Source: Aquarana catesbeiana (taxonomy: Eukaryota; Chordata; Amphibia; Anura; Ranidae). Taken from it: a stretch of 64,000 nt of DNA. The translations under genes and the position numbers were made by a program. The notes below the pieces were generated by a model. The model saw only the letters and a program-made list of their open reading frames with translations. It did not search any database and was not told the origin of the DNA. Numbering within the stretch: position 1 is the stretch's first letter; the number at the start of each line of letters is the position of its first letter. Where the stretch lies: contig NC_133335.1 in assembly GCF_042186555.1 (NCBI RefSeq), positions 175,485,419 through 175,549,418 on the forward strand. Reading direction: 5' to 3'. Shown here piece by piece: positions 42,549-53,796 of this stretch.

Positions 42549-44386
42549 CATGACAAAAAGATCTTACAGCGCAGAGGAGGCTCTCCAAATACTCCAGAGT
42601 ATGTTGGACGAGAGTAGCGGGGAATTCTCTCCGTCAGACTCGGATAGCGACTATGAGCCAGTGGAAAGCAGTGGCTCCGAGATGGAAACAGAGGAAGATA
42701 GAATCCTAACAAGGAAAATCAGGAGAAATGAGCAGGCGGAGACATCCACCAGCAGCACAGCACTCCAGGGCATCCACCAGCAGGCATCCACCAGCAGCGC
42801 AGCACTCCAGGATGATATGCAGGCATCCACCAGCAGCCCAGCACTCCAGGATGATATGCAGGCATCCACCAGTAGCGCAGCACTCCAGGGCATCCACCAG
42901 CAGGCATCCACCAGCAGCGCAGCACTCCGGGATCCTGTATCCAACATGGCTGTCCGATACGTCAGTAGAACCTGTAATTCCCCTTTTTACAGCCCAGCCA
43001 GGCCCTCAGATGCAGACGGAAAATGTAACCCCACTTTATTATTTTCATTTATTTTTTACCAATGATCTCCTAACCTACATTGTGGAGCAATGTAATCTAT
43101 ACGCCAGCCAACATATAGCCAAAAATCCAAGTTCTTCATATGCCCGTCCTTTTGTTTGGAAACCCCTCACCGTGTAAGAATTTAAAATTTTCTTTGGCCT
43201 AACCCTCAACATGGGGCTGACAAAAAAAATGAACTCCGTTCCTACTGGTCTACCCAACCTATCCACCACATGCCGGTCTATTCGTCATTGATGCCCAGAA
43301 CCCGTTATGAGATGATCATGAGATTTTACACTTCAACAACAATGCCCAATGCTTCCCTCGAAATCATCCCAGTTACGATAGATTATTAAAAATTCGGCCC
43401 CCAATCAATTTTTTTTGCACCAGCTTCAAGCAGATGTTTACCTCTGATATAAATATTTGTGTAGATGAATCCCTAGTACACTTCACCGGAAGACTCAGAA
43501 TAAAACAATACCTCCCCAGTAAAAGAGCCAGACGTGGGGTAAAATTTTATAAGGCGTGTGACAGGGCCACGGGTTACACATATGACTTTATAATTTATGA
43601 GGGAAAAGACATACAGCTAAACCCCCCTGGATGCCCTACCTACATGGGAACAAGTGGCAAAACTGTCTGGCAGCTGATCCAACCATTACTTGGGAAAGGT
43701 TACCACCTATATGTAGACAATTTCTACACTAGTCTCCCACTTTTCCGCCATTTGTACCAAAAGAACACTGTGGCCTGTGGGACAGCACGGACCAACCGCA
43801 AAGGCTTCCCACAGAGATTGGTCGCCAAGAAATTGAAGTAGGGTGAAATGGCCAATATGCGGACTGAAGAAGTACTAGCGGTGAAGTGGAGAGATAAAAA
43901 AAGAGATATCTACATCCTTTCCACAATACATGATGACACCTTGGTGGAACTTCAGAGAAGAAGAGGCCCCATACAGAAGCCAATATGTGTGCATGAGTAC
44001 AACCTATACAATGGGGGGGGGGGGGGGGGTGGATATGAAGGACCAGATGATGCAGCCCTACTTGGCCACCAGGAGATCACTGTTTTGGTACAAGTTCCCT
44101 AACCTATCTAAAATTCCAAGAAGATGTTGTTACAGCCCTTCTCTATCCCCAAGGCCAAGCCCCTCAACTAATTTGCTCCGATTCATTAGCCAGACTCCAT
44201 GAAAGGCACTTTCCCAAAATCCTCCCTCTTACCCAAACAGGTTGCAAACCCCCAAAAAAATGTTGTGTGTGTTCAAGTAGAGGAATTAGCCATGACACCC
44301 GATACTACTGTCCCCAATGTCCCTCCCAGGCAAGCCTCTGTATTGGAATGTGCTATCGGAGCTATTATACTTCACTACACTATTAG
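42549..44386 (+). pseudogene. piggyBac transposase, frameshifted
   Basis: ATG at 42549 opens MTKRSYSAEEALQILQ, then an acidic Ser-rich N-terminus and a coding minisatellite (residues about 63-133). The DDE/D-type domain follows: FFTNDLLTYIVEQCN, VDESLVHFTGR (first catalytic Asp, about 43464), LYVDNFYTSLPL (second, about 43716) and VDMKDQMM (third, about 44031-44050). The Cys-rich C-terminal domain (CCVCSSRG, YYCPQCPSQ, LCIGMCYRSYY) ends at TAG 44384-44386. Frameshifts near 43030 and 43190, a stop at 43839-43841 and a slipped 17-G run at 44013-44029 break the frame. The enzyme would excise and insert at TTAA. All three Asp survive, so decay is recent in kind. Confidence 0.9.
42740..42945 (+). 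repeat. Coding minisatellite in the piggyBac N-terminus
   Basis: Five units of 39-45 bp encode QASTSSAALQDDM or QASTSSAALQGIHQ. Unit lengths are multiples of three, so the frame survives. It would be a flexible Ser/Thr-rich linker before the catalytic domain. Confidence 0.9.
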
Positions 44387-44437
44387 TAAAATGAAGATGA
44401 TTGTTTTCCAGTTTCCACTATCTGCCATTTCTGTGAA

Positions 44438-44559
44438 TGATCCGGACTGTTAACTACTATGCCTCTGCCAAACATGTTTCTGCCTTCAACGTGAATTGAC
44501 CCGGACTGTTAATGACTATGCCTCTGCCAAACATGTTTCTGCCTGCAACGTGAATTGAT
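44438..44559. repeat. 60-bp direct repeat, two copies
   Basis: CCGGACTGTTAATGACTATG to CTGCAACGTGAATTGA occurs twice in direct order, about 60 bases apart, differing at a few positions. It lies between the piggyBac stop and the Ngaro-like DNA, so it may belong to either. Confidence 0.85.
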
Positions 44560-44617
44560 CTCGGCGAAGCAGGCGGACTTCCACCTGACTAGTCTCTTAA
44601 TAATGTGATCTGGGACC

Positions 44618-44893
44618 CTATGCCGAGATGCTGTTGAGGCTGCTCCAATACGGAAAGAGTTGAATGCCAGCTAAGTATAGCTGGATAGTATTTTGGGACA
44701 GGGCCAAGTCGCTATGGCAATATGAGATAAAGGCTAGTATGTGCTTGGCGTCTGTAGTAGTTCCCGCTGAGCAGGTTGCTAGGAAAGCGCTCCAAGCTAT
44801 TTGGTATGCTTTGAGCGTGTTACGGGACAGAGACTGGTCGATAAGCTGGGTCGCTCCGCGGAGATGCTTTTCTAGTCCAGAGTCAGCTGACAC
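44618..44893 (-). pseudogene. Tyrosine recombinase N-terminal part (truncated)
   Basis: TLKAYQIAWSAFLATC and TIQLYLAGIQLF are the helices of the SAM-like core-binding domain of retroelement tyrosine recombinases. The frame stops at 44618, and no Arg-His-Arg-Tyr catalytic residues follow, so the enzyme is cut to about a quarter of its length. Confidence 0.75.
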
Positions 44894-46197
44894 CAGGCTG
44901 GGATACGGGCTGATACAAGGTCGGCTCCGGGAACCTGCCGAAAGAAGGAGGTGAAATTAAAGCATGACAGTGCGTCTGCGGCAAGGTTGCATTTGCCCGG
45001 AATTAATGTACAGTGGATGTTGAATTGGTGCTGAAGGGAAAGTTGTACCAGCCTGCGTAGGAAGGACATAACCAAGAGCGACTTGAACCTGCCTTTAGTA
45101 ATGATATCTGCCGTGGCCTGGTTGTCGGTGGTGAAGGCCACAGTTTGTCCTGTCCAGATATGACCCCAGAGCTGAGCTGCTGCCACGATCGGGTAAAGCT
45201 CGAAGAGAGAGGAAGTCAGGGTAAACCCAGGGGTTGAAAGTATCTCTGGAGGCCAGGGTCCTGCAAACCAATGGTGGCCAAAAATTGCAGCGAAGCCTGT
45301 GGAGGCTGCAGCATCTGTAACTACCTGTGGTGATTGGAGTGATATTGAAGGTATAAACCATTATATGAATGGATATACCATTCTAGGTGGAAATGAACTC
45401 CTCCCACATTAATAAGTCTGCTACTGCTGCAATGTCCAAATCGAGGATCTGATTGGGGTCCTGTGCCTGTGAGAGGTAGACTAGGAGGCGTGACACAAAG
45501 GACCGACCCTGGGGAATGATTCGCATGGCGAAATTGAGCATGCCCAACAGGGACTGGAGCTACTTTTTAGTACACCCTCTTGTGTGGGTGAATTCTTGTA
45601 GCACTGACCTAATGCGGTTTAATTTGTCAAGGGGTAGGCTGGCCTGCAAGTATCTAGATTAACTTAGAGGAAGGTGATGGAGTGTGCTGATCCGTCAACC
45701 TTATGTTCAGCGATGGGGACATTGAGATTCCCAAAGTCGACTCTGAATTTGTTGAGGTCTCCTGGGGGCATACCGGGCTGTTCGATTAACAAGAAGTCGT
45801 CCAGGTAATGGATGACCTTTTGACACTAAGCCTTATGTATAAGTAACCAGGTGAGGGTCTGTGCAAAGGTGTTGAAGAGCCAGGGGCTACTTTTAGAACC
45901 AAAGGTCAGCTTGGTAGCAAAGTAGTACACTTCTCTCCACTTAATGCCGTGCCAACACCAGAGGGACGGGTGGATAGGCAAGAGTTTAAAGGTGTCAGAG
46001 ATGTCGGCCTTGGAGAGCCAGGTGCCTGTGCCTGCTTTGATAATGGCCTGAATTGCCATATCTACAGAGGCATACTTCAGGGAGAACTCCTCAGAGGGAA
46101 TTAGGGAATTGAGGCTGGGAACGTGAGAAGAATGAGGAGGCAGACAGGTTGTACACCAAGCGAGCTTTATTCGAGAACTTGCCCTTGACAAGCCCAA
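44894..46197 (-). pseudogene. Ngaro-type reverse transcriptase and RNase H (broken)
   Basis: Reading on the minus strand, VPSLNSLIPSEEFSLKYASV and WLSKADISDTFKLLPIHPSL (RT motif A) are followed by FGSKSSPWLFNTFAQ (motif B). After a TAG near 45826 comes VIHYLDDFLLIEQPGMPPG (motif C, about 45770-45810). RNase H signatures follow after more stops: FTTDNQATADIITKG, then LIPGKCNLAADALS, the typical end of the domain in this retroelement class. The frame is interrupted several times between 45750 and 45190. Confidence 0.8.
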
Positions 46198-46453
46198 TAG
46201 GGCTAACTTTCCAAATGATGAAAGGGGGCTGTGTGAAGGGACCTATTGTGAAGTCTCGCTCCAGTTCGACCTGTAATAGCTGGTCTATGGCCTGCTCGTC
46301 GGTGGCCGCAGAGTAGAGCTTCCGGCATTCATAGGTTGTGTGGGGCAGAGAGATGAGGCCGGTATGGAACCCTGCTGTAAATCCTTGGATAAAGAAGGTG
46401 GCCAGGGAAGGTGTGGGGTGTGAGGTGAGCCATAGGACATTAACTCGGCCTAG

Positions 46454-47651
46454 TCATGCCTTCTTCTGCTGCTTGACATCACATAAATTTCTAGGATGTG
46501 TTCTCTGGCATATGATACAGATATGGAGCAGGCGGCATTGGCTAAAATTACATGAGCCATAGTTGTAGTTGTTACAGATAGCTGCTCCTCTTATGGTCCG
46601 AACAGAGCGTCCAAACTTGTCTACTTGGGACGTCTGCACCGGGGCCGATGGGCCTTGAACTGCACCGGAGGTGGAGGGGAACTTGAATGGGCGAGTAACT
46701 GCCGCGTTAGCGCACCAGGCAGCGGTGTGGGTAGAGGATTGGCAAATAGCGCACAATGGTGAGCACAAGCCAGCAAAGTGACGGCAGAACAATTCAGTGT
46801 CCATAAGGCTCCAATCCGTGCCTGTCTGAAATTGTGCCAGTCTGGCTGCTGCTTTGGCGGAGAAGGAGTCCCAAGTCCACCACGGTGTGGAGATATAAAT
46901 CCAGCTCTTCCCTTCTGCTGGAGGAGGCTGAGCATAAGAAATCCCTTACCATGCCAAAAGCCAGCGCAAACTCTGGGATGGTCAACTTTCGGTTGAGCCT
47001 AGGATCTTTGGCCTTGAGGACAACTGACACGTCTCCCCAGGTATAGGCTTTATTCTCTGCCAGGTCATGCACTGAAATGAGGAGGGAGGCGAGGGTGACA
47101 TCCTTGCCGTCGAGGATGTCCTTCCTAATGCTGGCTGGAACCAAATGTGCTGGGCAGATAGTAGGACTTGTCCCTGTAGTACCTGCAGGAATGGGTGTCA
47201 CAACCTGCACTGTGGCTAGGTCAGGGATGGTCGTAGCCGGGTGAGCCTCCAAGAGTGCTACTCTGGCTTGGACATCCATGACTGTGGTTGACAAAGATGA
47301 CACCATGGTGTGAAGTTGGGATATGGTAGCGGAAATTGTTTGGAGGGAAGCCTGTTGGGTACTGGGCCCAGCTGTGGCTGGCGGGGGGAAGAGGAGCTTG
47401 AAAAGCTCTGCCTTTCTGGCTGTAGCAGGGAAAGGCACACCCCTGCGTTTCAGTCCTGCCGTTAATTTGGGAATGGTCCATCCCCTGAGGGACTGCACGC
47501 TGCCACTCTCTGACATTGGGGAAGGTGACAGAGGGGCGGTGAAGTCTTCGCTGCCAGCTTGAGACACGGCTCTAGGTGGCTTGTGCCCTGGAAGTGATGT
47601 CCTGTCTTTGAGGTCGCAAGATGGTCGACTGGAACCTATTGAGGGTGACAT
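46454..47651 (-). pseudogene. Ngaro-type gag with SAP-like motif and CCCH-like finger
   Basis: The first frame (46794-47651) has a Ser/Pro-rich start and then a SAP-like helix pair, LRGWTIPKLTAGLKRRGVP. A central segment VPASIRKDILDGKDVTLASL and LNRKLTIPEFALAFGMV is conserved in this type of gag. A frameshift near 46800 leads to the second frame (46454-46804), which holds CRHFAGLC and a finger-like CNNYNYGSCNFSQCRLLHIC. The product would bind element RNA. One indel separates the two frames; each is otherwise open. Confidence 0.75.
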
Positions 47652-47940
47652 AAAGTCTAGATTGTTTCTTTTTCTGTATCAGCATACATACCCAACTCCT
47701 GTCTTTTTTAGAGGGGTGTTTTTTGTTTTTGTTTTTTTACCTGGGAGAAAACCGTCCAACCTGGTGCAGGGTGGACCTACTGAACTAGACTGACCTACAG
47801 AGAGAAATGACATATGACAACTGGTGAGGGGTTTGATTATCTAAATTGAAAAGGTGACTTAAGTGACTGACTTGTGTAACTTTGCAGTGCGTTCATGCGA
47901 CTTTGTTGATTTGGAGTAGTTTTGAGTCTTTTGACTTGAT
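47652..47940. other. Leader of the Ngaro-like element, no gene
   Basis: T-rich and mixed DNA upstream of the gag start on the minus strand. Nothing is recognisable apart from a T/G run near 47720-47740. Confidence 0.4.
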
Positions 47941-48935
47941 GCGACTGTTGCATGAATTGAATTGAGTGAAATGTTTATGGGAGGATGTAGGCACGAGTTG
48001 GTGCTGCGACTGTGACAAGCAAGTAATCAAACTATGGAGCATAAATATGAAATGAAATGAAATGAGTGAAATGTTTATGCCCATATGTAGGCACGAAACG
48101 GTACCGCAACTGCGACAAGCAACAAATCGAACTGTGGAGCAAATGAAATGAATTGAAATGAGGCCAATCCAACTGGGGCACGCTGAGACGAATCGATGCA
48201 TCACGGATGCCAATGGATTCGAATCGGAGCGCGGTACGTGACAGTGAAATGAATAAAAATGTTTTGCCATGACAGAGGCACGAATCGGTCATGCCGCGGC
48301 TGCGACTGACAACGAACCGGACTCTGGAGCATGTACAGAAATGAGGCCAAAAACAACTGGGGCACGCCGGAATGAATCGGTGCATGTCTGATGCGACTGG
48401 ATTTGAATTGGAGCATGATACGTGACAGTGAAATTAATTGATTTGCCATGACGGAGGCACGACTCGGTCGGCCGCAGGTGCGACTGACCACGAACCGGAC
48501 TCCGGAGTATGTACTGAAATGAGGCCAAAAACCCTGGGGCACTCCGGGACGAATCGGTGCGTCTCGGATGCGACTGGATTCAAATCGGAACGTGATATGT
48601 GACAGTAAAATGATTGCCATGACAGAGACTCGAATCGGTGAGCCGAACTTTGTGACTAACAACGAACACGGGCTCTAGAGCATGTATTGAAATGAGCCAA
48701 AAACCCTGGGGCACGCCGGGACGAATCGGTGCATAGGAATGCGACTGGATTCAACCCCGGATGTGATTCGTGACAGTGAAATGTCCGCCATGACAGAGGC
48801 ATGAATCGGTGAGCCGTAAACTGCGACTAACAATGAACCAGACTCTAGAGTAAGGACTGAAATGAGGCTGAAAAACAACCGGGGCACACCGGGATGAATC
48901 GGTACATCACGGATGCCATTCGATTTGAATCGGAG
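47940..48935. repeat. Tandem repeats of about 170-180 bp, five to six units
   Basis: GCCATGACAGAGGCACGAATC-like blocks start at 48266, 48445, 48616 and 48787 (spacings 179, 171, 171). A related block lies about 190 bases earlier and a shorter one at about 47980. Each unit has AACTGGGGCACGC, GACGAATCGGTGCAT, GCGACTGGATT and CGTGACAGTGAAAT. It may be the subterminal array of the Ngaro-like element or an independent satellite. Frames on the minus strand are repeat-derived. Confidence 0.85.
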
Positions 48936-48936
48936 C

Positions 48937-51262
48937 GCATTGCCCCGTATTTCCAGACCTGATCATGGATGTGGAAATATGGGGCAATTTAGGTAACAGC
49001 GATCACAGGTCAATTAGTTTCAGTATAAATCACACAAATAGGAAACATAAAGGGAATACAAAGACACTGAATTTCAAAAGAGCCAACTTCCCTAAACTAC
49101 AAACCTTGCAAAAAGGCATAAACTGGGATAAAATATTAGGAACAAAGAATACGGAGGAGAGATGGGTTTGCTTTAAGAGCATATTAAATAAGGGCATTAG
49201 CCAATGTATCCCATTGGGTAATAAATTTAAAAGAGCGAACAAAAGTCCTGGATGGCTTAACTCCAATGTAAAAATGCATATAAAAGCAAAGGAGAAGGCC
49301 TTCAAAAAATATGGGGTTGAGGGATCATCCTCAGCATTCAGACTTTATAAAGAATGCAACAAGAAATGTAAGGGTGCAATTAGGACGGCTAAGATAGAAC
49401 ATGAAAGACACATAGCGGAGGAGAGCAAAAAAAATCCCAAGAAATTCTTTAAGTATGTAAACAGTAAAAAAGGGAGGACAGACCATATTGGCCCCATAAA
49501 GAATGAGGAAGGACATCTGGTTACAAAGGATGGGGAGATGGCGAAGGTATTGAATTTATTCTTCTCCTCAGTCTTCACGAGTGAACCGGGGGCTTCAGTA
49601 ACCAAAACTGCAGTGTTTATCCTCATGACACAACACAGGAAGCACCTCCATGGTTAACAGAGGACAAAATTAAAATTAGACTTGAGAAACTTAACATTAA
49701 TAAATCACCGGGACCAGATGGCTTGCATCCGAGGGTACTTAGGGAACTCAGTCAAGTGATTGCCAGACCGTTGTTCCTAATTTTTACAGATAGTCTACTG
49801 ACTGGAATGGTACCAGCTGATTGGAGAAAAGCCAATGTAGCACCAGTATTTATAAAGGGCCCAAAATACATTCCTGGGAATTACAGACCAGTTAGCCTAA
49901 CATCAATAGTATGTAAACTCTTGGAGGGGATGATAAGGGACTATATACAAGATTTTAGTAATAAGAACGATATCATTAGCAGTAATCAGCATGGATTCAT
50001 GAAGAATCGTTTTTGCCAAACCAATCTATTAGCCTTCTATGAGGAGGTGAGTTGCCATCTAGATAAAGGAAGGCCCGTAGACGTGGTGTATCTGGATTTT
50101 GCAAAAGCATTTGACACAGTTCCCCATAAACGTTTACTGTACAAAATAAGGTCCATTGGCATGGACCATAGGGTGAGTACATGGATTGAAAACTGGCTAC
50201 AAGGGCGAGTTCAGAGGGTGGTGATAAATGGGGAGTACTCGGAATGGTCAGGGGTGGGTAGTGGGGTTCCCCAGGGTTCTGTGCTGGGACCAATCCTATT
50301 TAATTTGTTCATAAACGACCTGGAGGATGGGATAAACAGTTCAATCTCTGTATTTGCAGACGATACTAAGCTAAGCAGGGCAATAACTTCTCCGCAGGAT
50401 GTGGAAACCTTTCAAAAAGATCTGAACAAATTATTGAGGTGGGCGACTACATGGCAAATGAGGTTCAATGTAGAAAAATGTAAAATAATGCATTTGGGTG
50501 GCAAAAATATGAATGCAATCTATACACTGGGGGGAGAACCTCTGGGGGAATCTAGGATGGAAAAGGACCTGGGGGTCCTAGTAGATGATAGGCTCAGCAA
50601 TGGCATGCAATGCCAAGCTTCTGCTAACAAAGCAAACAGAATATTGGCGTGCATTAAAAAGGGGATCAACTCCAGAGATAAAACGATAATTCTCCCACTC
50701 TACAAGGCTCTGGTCCGGCCGCACCTAGAGTATGCTGTCCAGTTCTGGGCACCAGTCCTCAGGAAGGATGTACTGGAAATGGAGTGAGTACAAAGAAGGG
50801 CAACAAAGCTAATAAAGGGTCTGGAGGATATTAGTTATGAGGAAAGGTTGCAAGCACTGAACTTATTCTCTCTGGAGAAGAGACGCTTGAGAGGGGATAT
50901 TATTTCAATTTACAAATACTGTACTGGTGACCCCACAATAGGGATAAAACTTTTTCGCAGAAGAGAGTTTAACAAGACTCGTGGCCACTTATTAAAATCA
51001 GAAGAAAAGAGGTTTAACCTTAAACTACGTAGAGGGTTCTTTACTGTAAGAGCGGCAAGGATGTGGAATTCCCTTCCACAGGCGGTGGTCTCAGCGGGGA
51101 GCATTGATAGCTTCAAAAAACTATTAGATAAGCACCTGAACGATCGCAACATACAGGGATATATAATGTAATACTGACACATAATCACACACATAGGTTG
51201 GACTTGATGGACTTGTGTCTTATTTCAACCTCACCTACTATGTAACTATGTAGCTATGTAGC
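48937..51262 (+). mobile_element. CR1-type LINE, 5'-truncated (copy 1)
   Basis: It starts in the last part of the endonuclease (LGNSDHRSISF), runs through the RT and its C-terminus, and ends with GGACTTGTGTCTTATTTC and a CTATGTAACTATGTAGC tail, the short terminal repeat type of CR1-group elements. The 3' half is duplicated at 54233-55394. Confidence 0.9.
48950..51171 (+). pseudogene. CR1 endonuclease end and reverse transcriptase (broken)
   Basis: The endonuclease end holds SDHRSISF. A linker with Lys-rich helices follows to about 49600. A frameshift and gap near 49600-49720 precede the RT: DWRKANVAPVF, YRPVSLTSIVCKLLE, QHGFMKNRFCQTNL, VVYLDFAKAFDTVPH (motif A), GVPQGSVLGPILFNLFIND (motif B), FADDTKL (motif C) and LGVLVDDRL. 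A TGA at 50785-50787 stands where the duplicate copy has CGA (Arg), so the stop arose in this copy. The end, FSLEKRRLRGD to FTVRAARMWNSLP, continues in frame to 51171. This is a CR1-clade ORF2 of low divergence in its 3' half. Confidence 0.9.
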
Positions 51263-51283
51263 ATTAAGTGACAGAGAAATTAT

Positions 51284-51540
51284 GATTTTTTTTTTTAATT
51301 TTACTTTTTTTTTTAAAATTTTTTCAAAAATTAGTTTTTTTTTACAAAAATGTTTTTTTTTCAAAAATTTTTTTTTCAAAATATTTTTTTTTACAAATTT
51401 TTTTTTCAAAAATTTTTTTTCAAAAATATTTTTTTAAATGATTTTTTTTTCAAATTTTTTTTTTTTTCAAAAAAATTTTTTTTTCAAAATTTAAAAAAAA
51501 AATTATTATTTTTTTTTTTAATATTTTTTTTTCAAAAATG
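51284..51540. repeat. AT-rich array (T-run + CAAAAAT units), block 1
   Basis: Runs of 7-12 T are separated by CAAAAAT, ACAAAAAT or AAATGA, repeating every 15-20 bases. Five such blocks lie in 51284-63245. Confidence 0.9.
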
Positions 51541-52975
51541 ATTTTGGCGGGCCATCCACGTTGCTATTTTCTAGCGGCCCAGCTGCAACATCTGAGATCA
51601 GGTAATGGTCCTATGGGTAATAATAATCTAGGTATAATGATTACAGGTGCACCCCACAGACGGGTTTTGGAGGTGCTGGAGGCAAACTCGTTTGTATATA
51701 GGACTCCTACAGTTAAACTAATGCTAAAACTTTGGAATTGTATTAAGGGCCTGAAGGGTATCGAGGGGGTAGCGAGAGGTATGCCTCTTTGGGATAACAA
51801 AAATCTCCAAGAAATGACATTGATAGGAAAAATCAAGGCATGGGAGGTAAAGGGGATAATTAAATTCGAGCAATTATATAATGACAACATGTTGAAATCC
51901 TTTGCCTCCTAAAGGAGGAATTTGGTATCCCGAAACAGTCATATTTTAGCTACATTCAAATTAGGCATGCACTCCAGGCCCAGTTTGGGGAACAAGGCCC
52001 GAGCTGGAGCCAATCACCCATCCCTCAAAAAATAGAGAGCTTGGAGGGTTCAAGAGGATTAATAGCTGAACTCTACCAATATATCTGTAAAAATAGTAGG
52101 GAAGGGCCAGACAAACAGGTGTAGAGGGAAGTGGAAAAGAGACCTGGGGCCTATGTCGGATGCCCAGTGGAGGGAGATATTGAAGGGGGGGCAGCAAGTT
52201 TCGGTATCACCTGCTCAGAAGTTTTCGCACTTAATGTTACTTCATAGGGCATATTATACCCCCCAAAAGCTATTTAAGTGGGGGAGAAGAGTAGACACTA
52301 AGTGTCCTAGGTGCCAAACTACAGGAGATTTGCTACATATGGTATGGAAATGTCCTAAATTATTCCGCTACTGGACGGAAGTGGTCGAGACCATAAATAA
52401 GATCTTGAATTTAAGTCTTAAACTAGACCCAAAATTATGTATTCTAGGGGTGGGGGGGAACCTGGGTAATGGGAGGGATAAAACAAAAGCAGTGCGGAGA
52501 TGCCTCTACCAGGCAAGAAAGGGAATAACTAAGAGATGGCAAGCTGAGAAACCCCCTTCTGTAAATGACTGGCGTAGAGCAGTGTCAGAAACAATAGGGA
52601 AAGAAAGGACAGTGTTTGTAAGGGCAGGAAACTTAAAGGAATTTTAAAAAATTTGGAATCCCTGGTTGGTGAAGATGGCCCACCCTACAGTATGAACAGA
52701 GTAAGAAGAAGATAAGGAAGTTGTAGGTCCGAAGATAGGTGTAGTAGTATGTACGCACGAATGGTTTCATAAAGAGAGAGCTTGGTACAAGGTGTATATA
52801 TCGGGGTAACAGGGGGGAAAAAGGAAAAAAGGGGAGAAAAGTAGAAATGCACTTTTTGTAGTATGGATTTATACATCACATTGGGTATTAGGATGTTTAT
52901 TACTGTTTGGAATTTTGTATACTGAGTAATGTGATGTATTGTGTATAATCATGAATAAAAATTATTTTTAAAAAA
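51538..52975 (+). pseudogene. L1-type ORF2 C-terminal fragment (copy 1)
   Basis: Two frames (51538-51912 and 52153-52647) read the end of an L1-like ORF2: LAAQLQHLRSGNGPMG, MPLWDNKNLQEM, LLHRAYYTPQKLFKWG, then the Cys-His knuckle CPRCQTTGDLLHMVWKCP. The pattern follows the L1 copy at 6622 (PLWDNTNL, LLHRAYRTP) more than the full-length L1 at 55596. A frameshift or stop near 51910 and another near 52130 separate the frames. A 3' UTR and AATAAAAATTATTTTT (about 52953) end the fragment. Confidence 0.85.
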
Positions 52976-53345
52976 ATGATTTTTTTTTCAAAAATGATTT
53001 TTTTGTTTCCAAAAATGTTTTTTTTTTCAAAAATGATTTTTCTTTTAAATTTTACTTTTTTCAAAAAAAATTTTTTTCAAAAATTATTTTTTTTAAAAAT
53101 TATTTTTTTTTTACAAAAATTTATTTTTTTTACAAAAATTAATTTTTTTTTCAAAAATGATTTTTCTTTTAAATTTTACTTTTTTCAAAAATATTTTTTT
53201 TTCAAAATATTTCTTTTTTTTAACAAAAATTTTTTTTTTCAAAAATTATTTTTTTCAAAAATTATTATTTTTTTTTTCAAAAATTATTATTTTTTAAAAA
53301 AATTTTTTTTTTTTCAAAAATTATTTTTTTTAAGTGATTTTTTTA
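52950..53345. repeat. AT-rich array, block 2
   Basis: The same T-run plus CAAAAAT/ACAAAAATTA units as block 1, starting directly after the L1 fragment's A-rich tail. It contains a duplicated piece (GATTTTTCTTTTAAATTTTA occurs twice). Confidence 0.9.
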
Positions 53346-53796
53346 AAAGGTGCTTAGATTTGCAATTTTTTGAATATATCCTGTATTTTTGTGTTGGCTT
53401 GGGGAGTTTTCAAGCCAGTATCCTGTAACCATTGTGAAAAGTCTGTAACAGACACTTCCACCTTTCCTGTTGTGTCCAGAATGATAGGAGAAAGGGGTAA
53501 ACGGTTTCAATAACCCCTTTTTCCTCATGGGAGAGCGGCAGGATGGGCAGTTTCAAGTTCCCCCCTTTGGGAGCCAGCTAAGGCTCTCAAGTGGACACCT
53601 GGTGCTCACATGGCCTAGGTGAATAGTACATGTGACTTTCCCGGGCTTTGGGGGTACTAGGGATGAAAGCTGGATAAATCTGGTCAGATCCAGTGAAATA
53701 TAGGGCTATATAAACGGGGTTCCGTCCAGTCAGGCTCATTCGGAGCTGTGGTGTTCCCCCCCCTCCCAAACTTTTTTTTTTTCAGTCGCGGCTGTA
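53346..53796 (+). promoter_or_regulatory. LTR- or promoter-like segment with TATA motif
   Basis: This 450-bp island of normal composition lies between two AT arrays. GGGCTATATAAACGGGG at about 53702 is a good TATA motif, followed within 30 bases by CAGTCAGGCTCATTCGG. That spacing and the CCCTCCCA / TTTTTTTTT end would suit an LTR promoter, but no partner LTR or internal region is visible. No protein is recognised. Confidence 0.4.

Larger units (their letters stand above)
41251..44560 (+). mobile_element. piggyBac transposon, broken, 3' end missing
   Basis: It begins at TTAA (41251-41254) followed by CCACTTCCCACC. A leader carries inverted GATTGGCCCTCCTGATCACA-type segments, then a large minisatellite (41870-42545), the transposase (42549-44386) and a 3' untranslated part with a 60-bp direct repeat. 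No right-hand end with TTAA is seen before the Ngaro-like DNA starts at about 44570, so the 3' terminus was lost or displaced. Confidence 0.85.
44570..47651 (-). mobile_element. Ngaro/DIRS-group tyrosine-recombinase retrotransposon, 3'-truncated
   Basis: On the minus strand, in order: a gag with a SAP-like motif and a CCCH-type finger (47651-46454), an RT with YLDD (about 46200-45750), an RNase H (about 45250-44900) and the start of a tyrosine recombinase (44893-44618). The catalytic half of the recombinase is missing where the element meets the piggyBac 3' region. Many stops and shifts are present. The order and the gag type fit the Ngaro group better than the DIRS copy at 16284. Confidence 0.8.

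Noticed and set aside
48032..48662. Cys/His/Ser-rich frames on the minus strand
   Set aside because: They repeat with the 170-180-bp array and carry no conserved domain.
51350..53428. Phe/Lys-rich frames in the AT arrays
   Set aside because: They are T-run translations without any motif.
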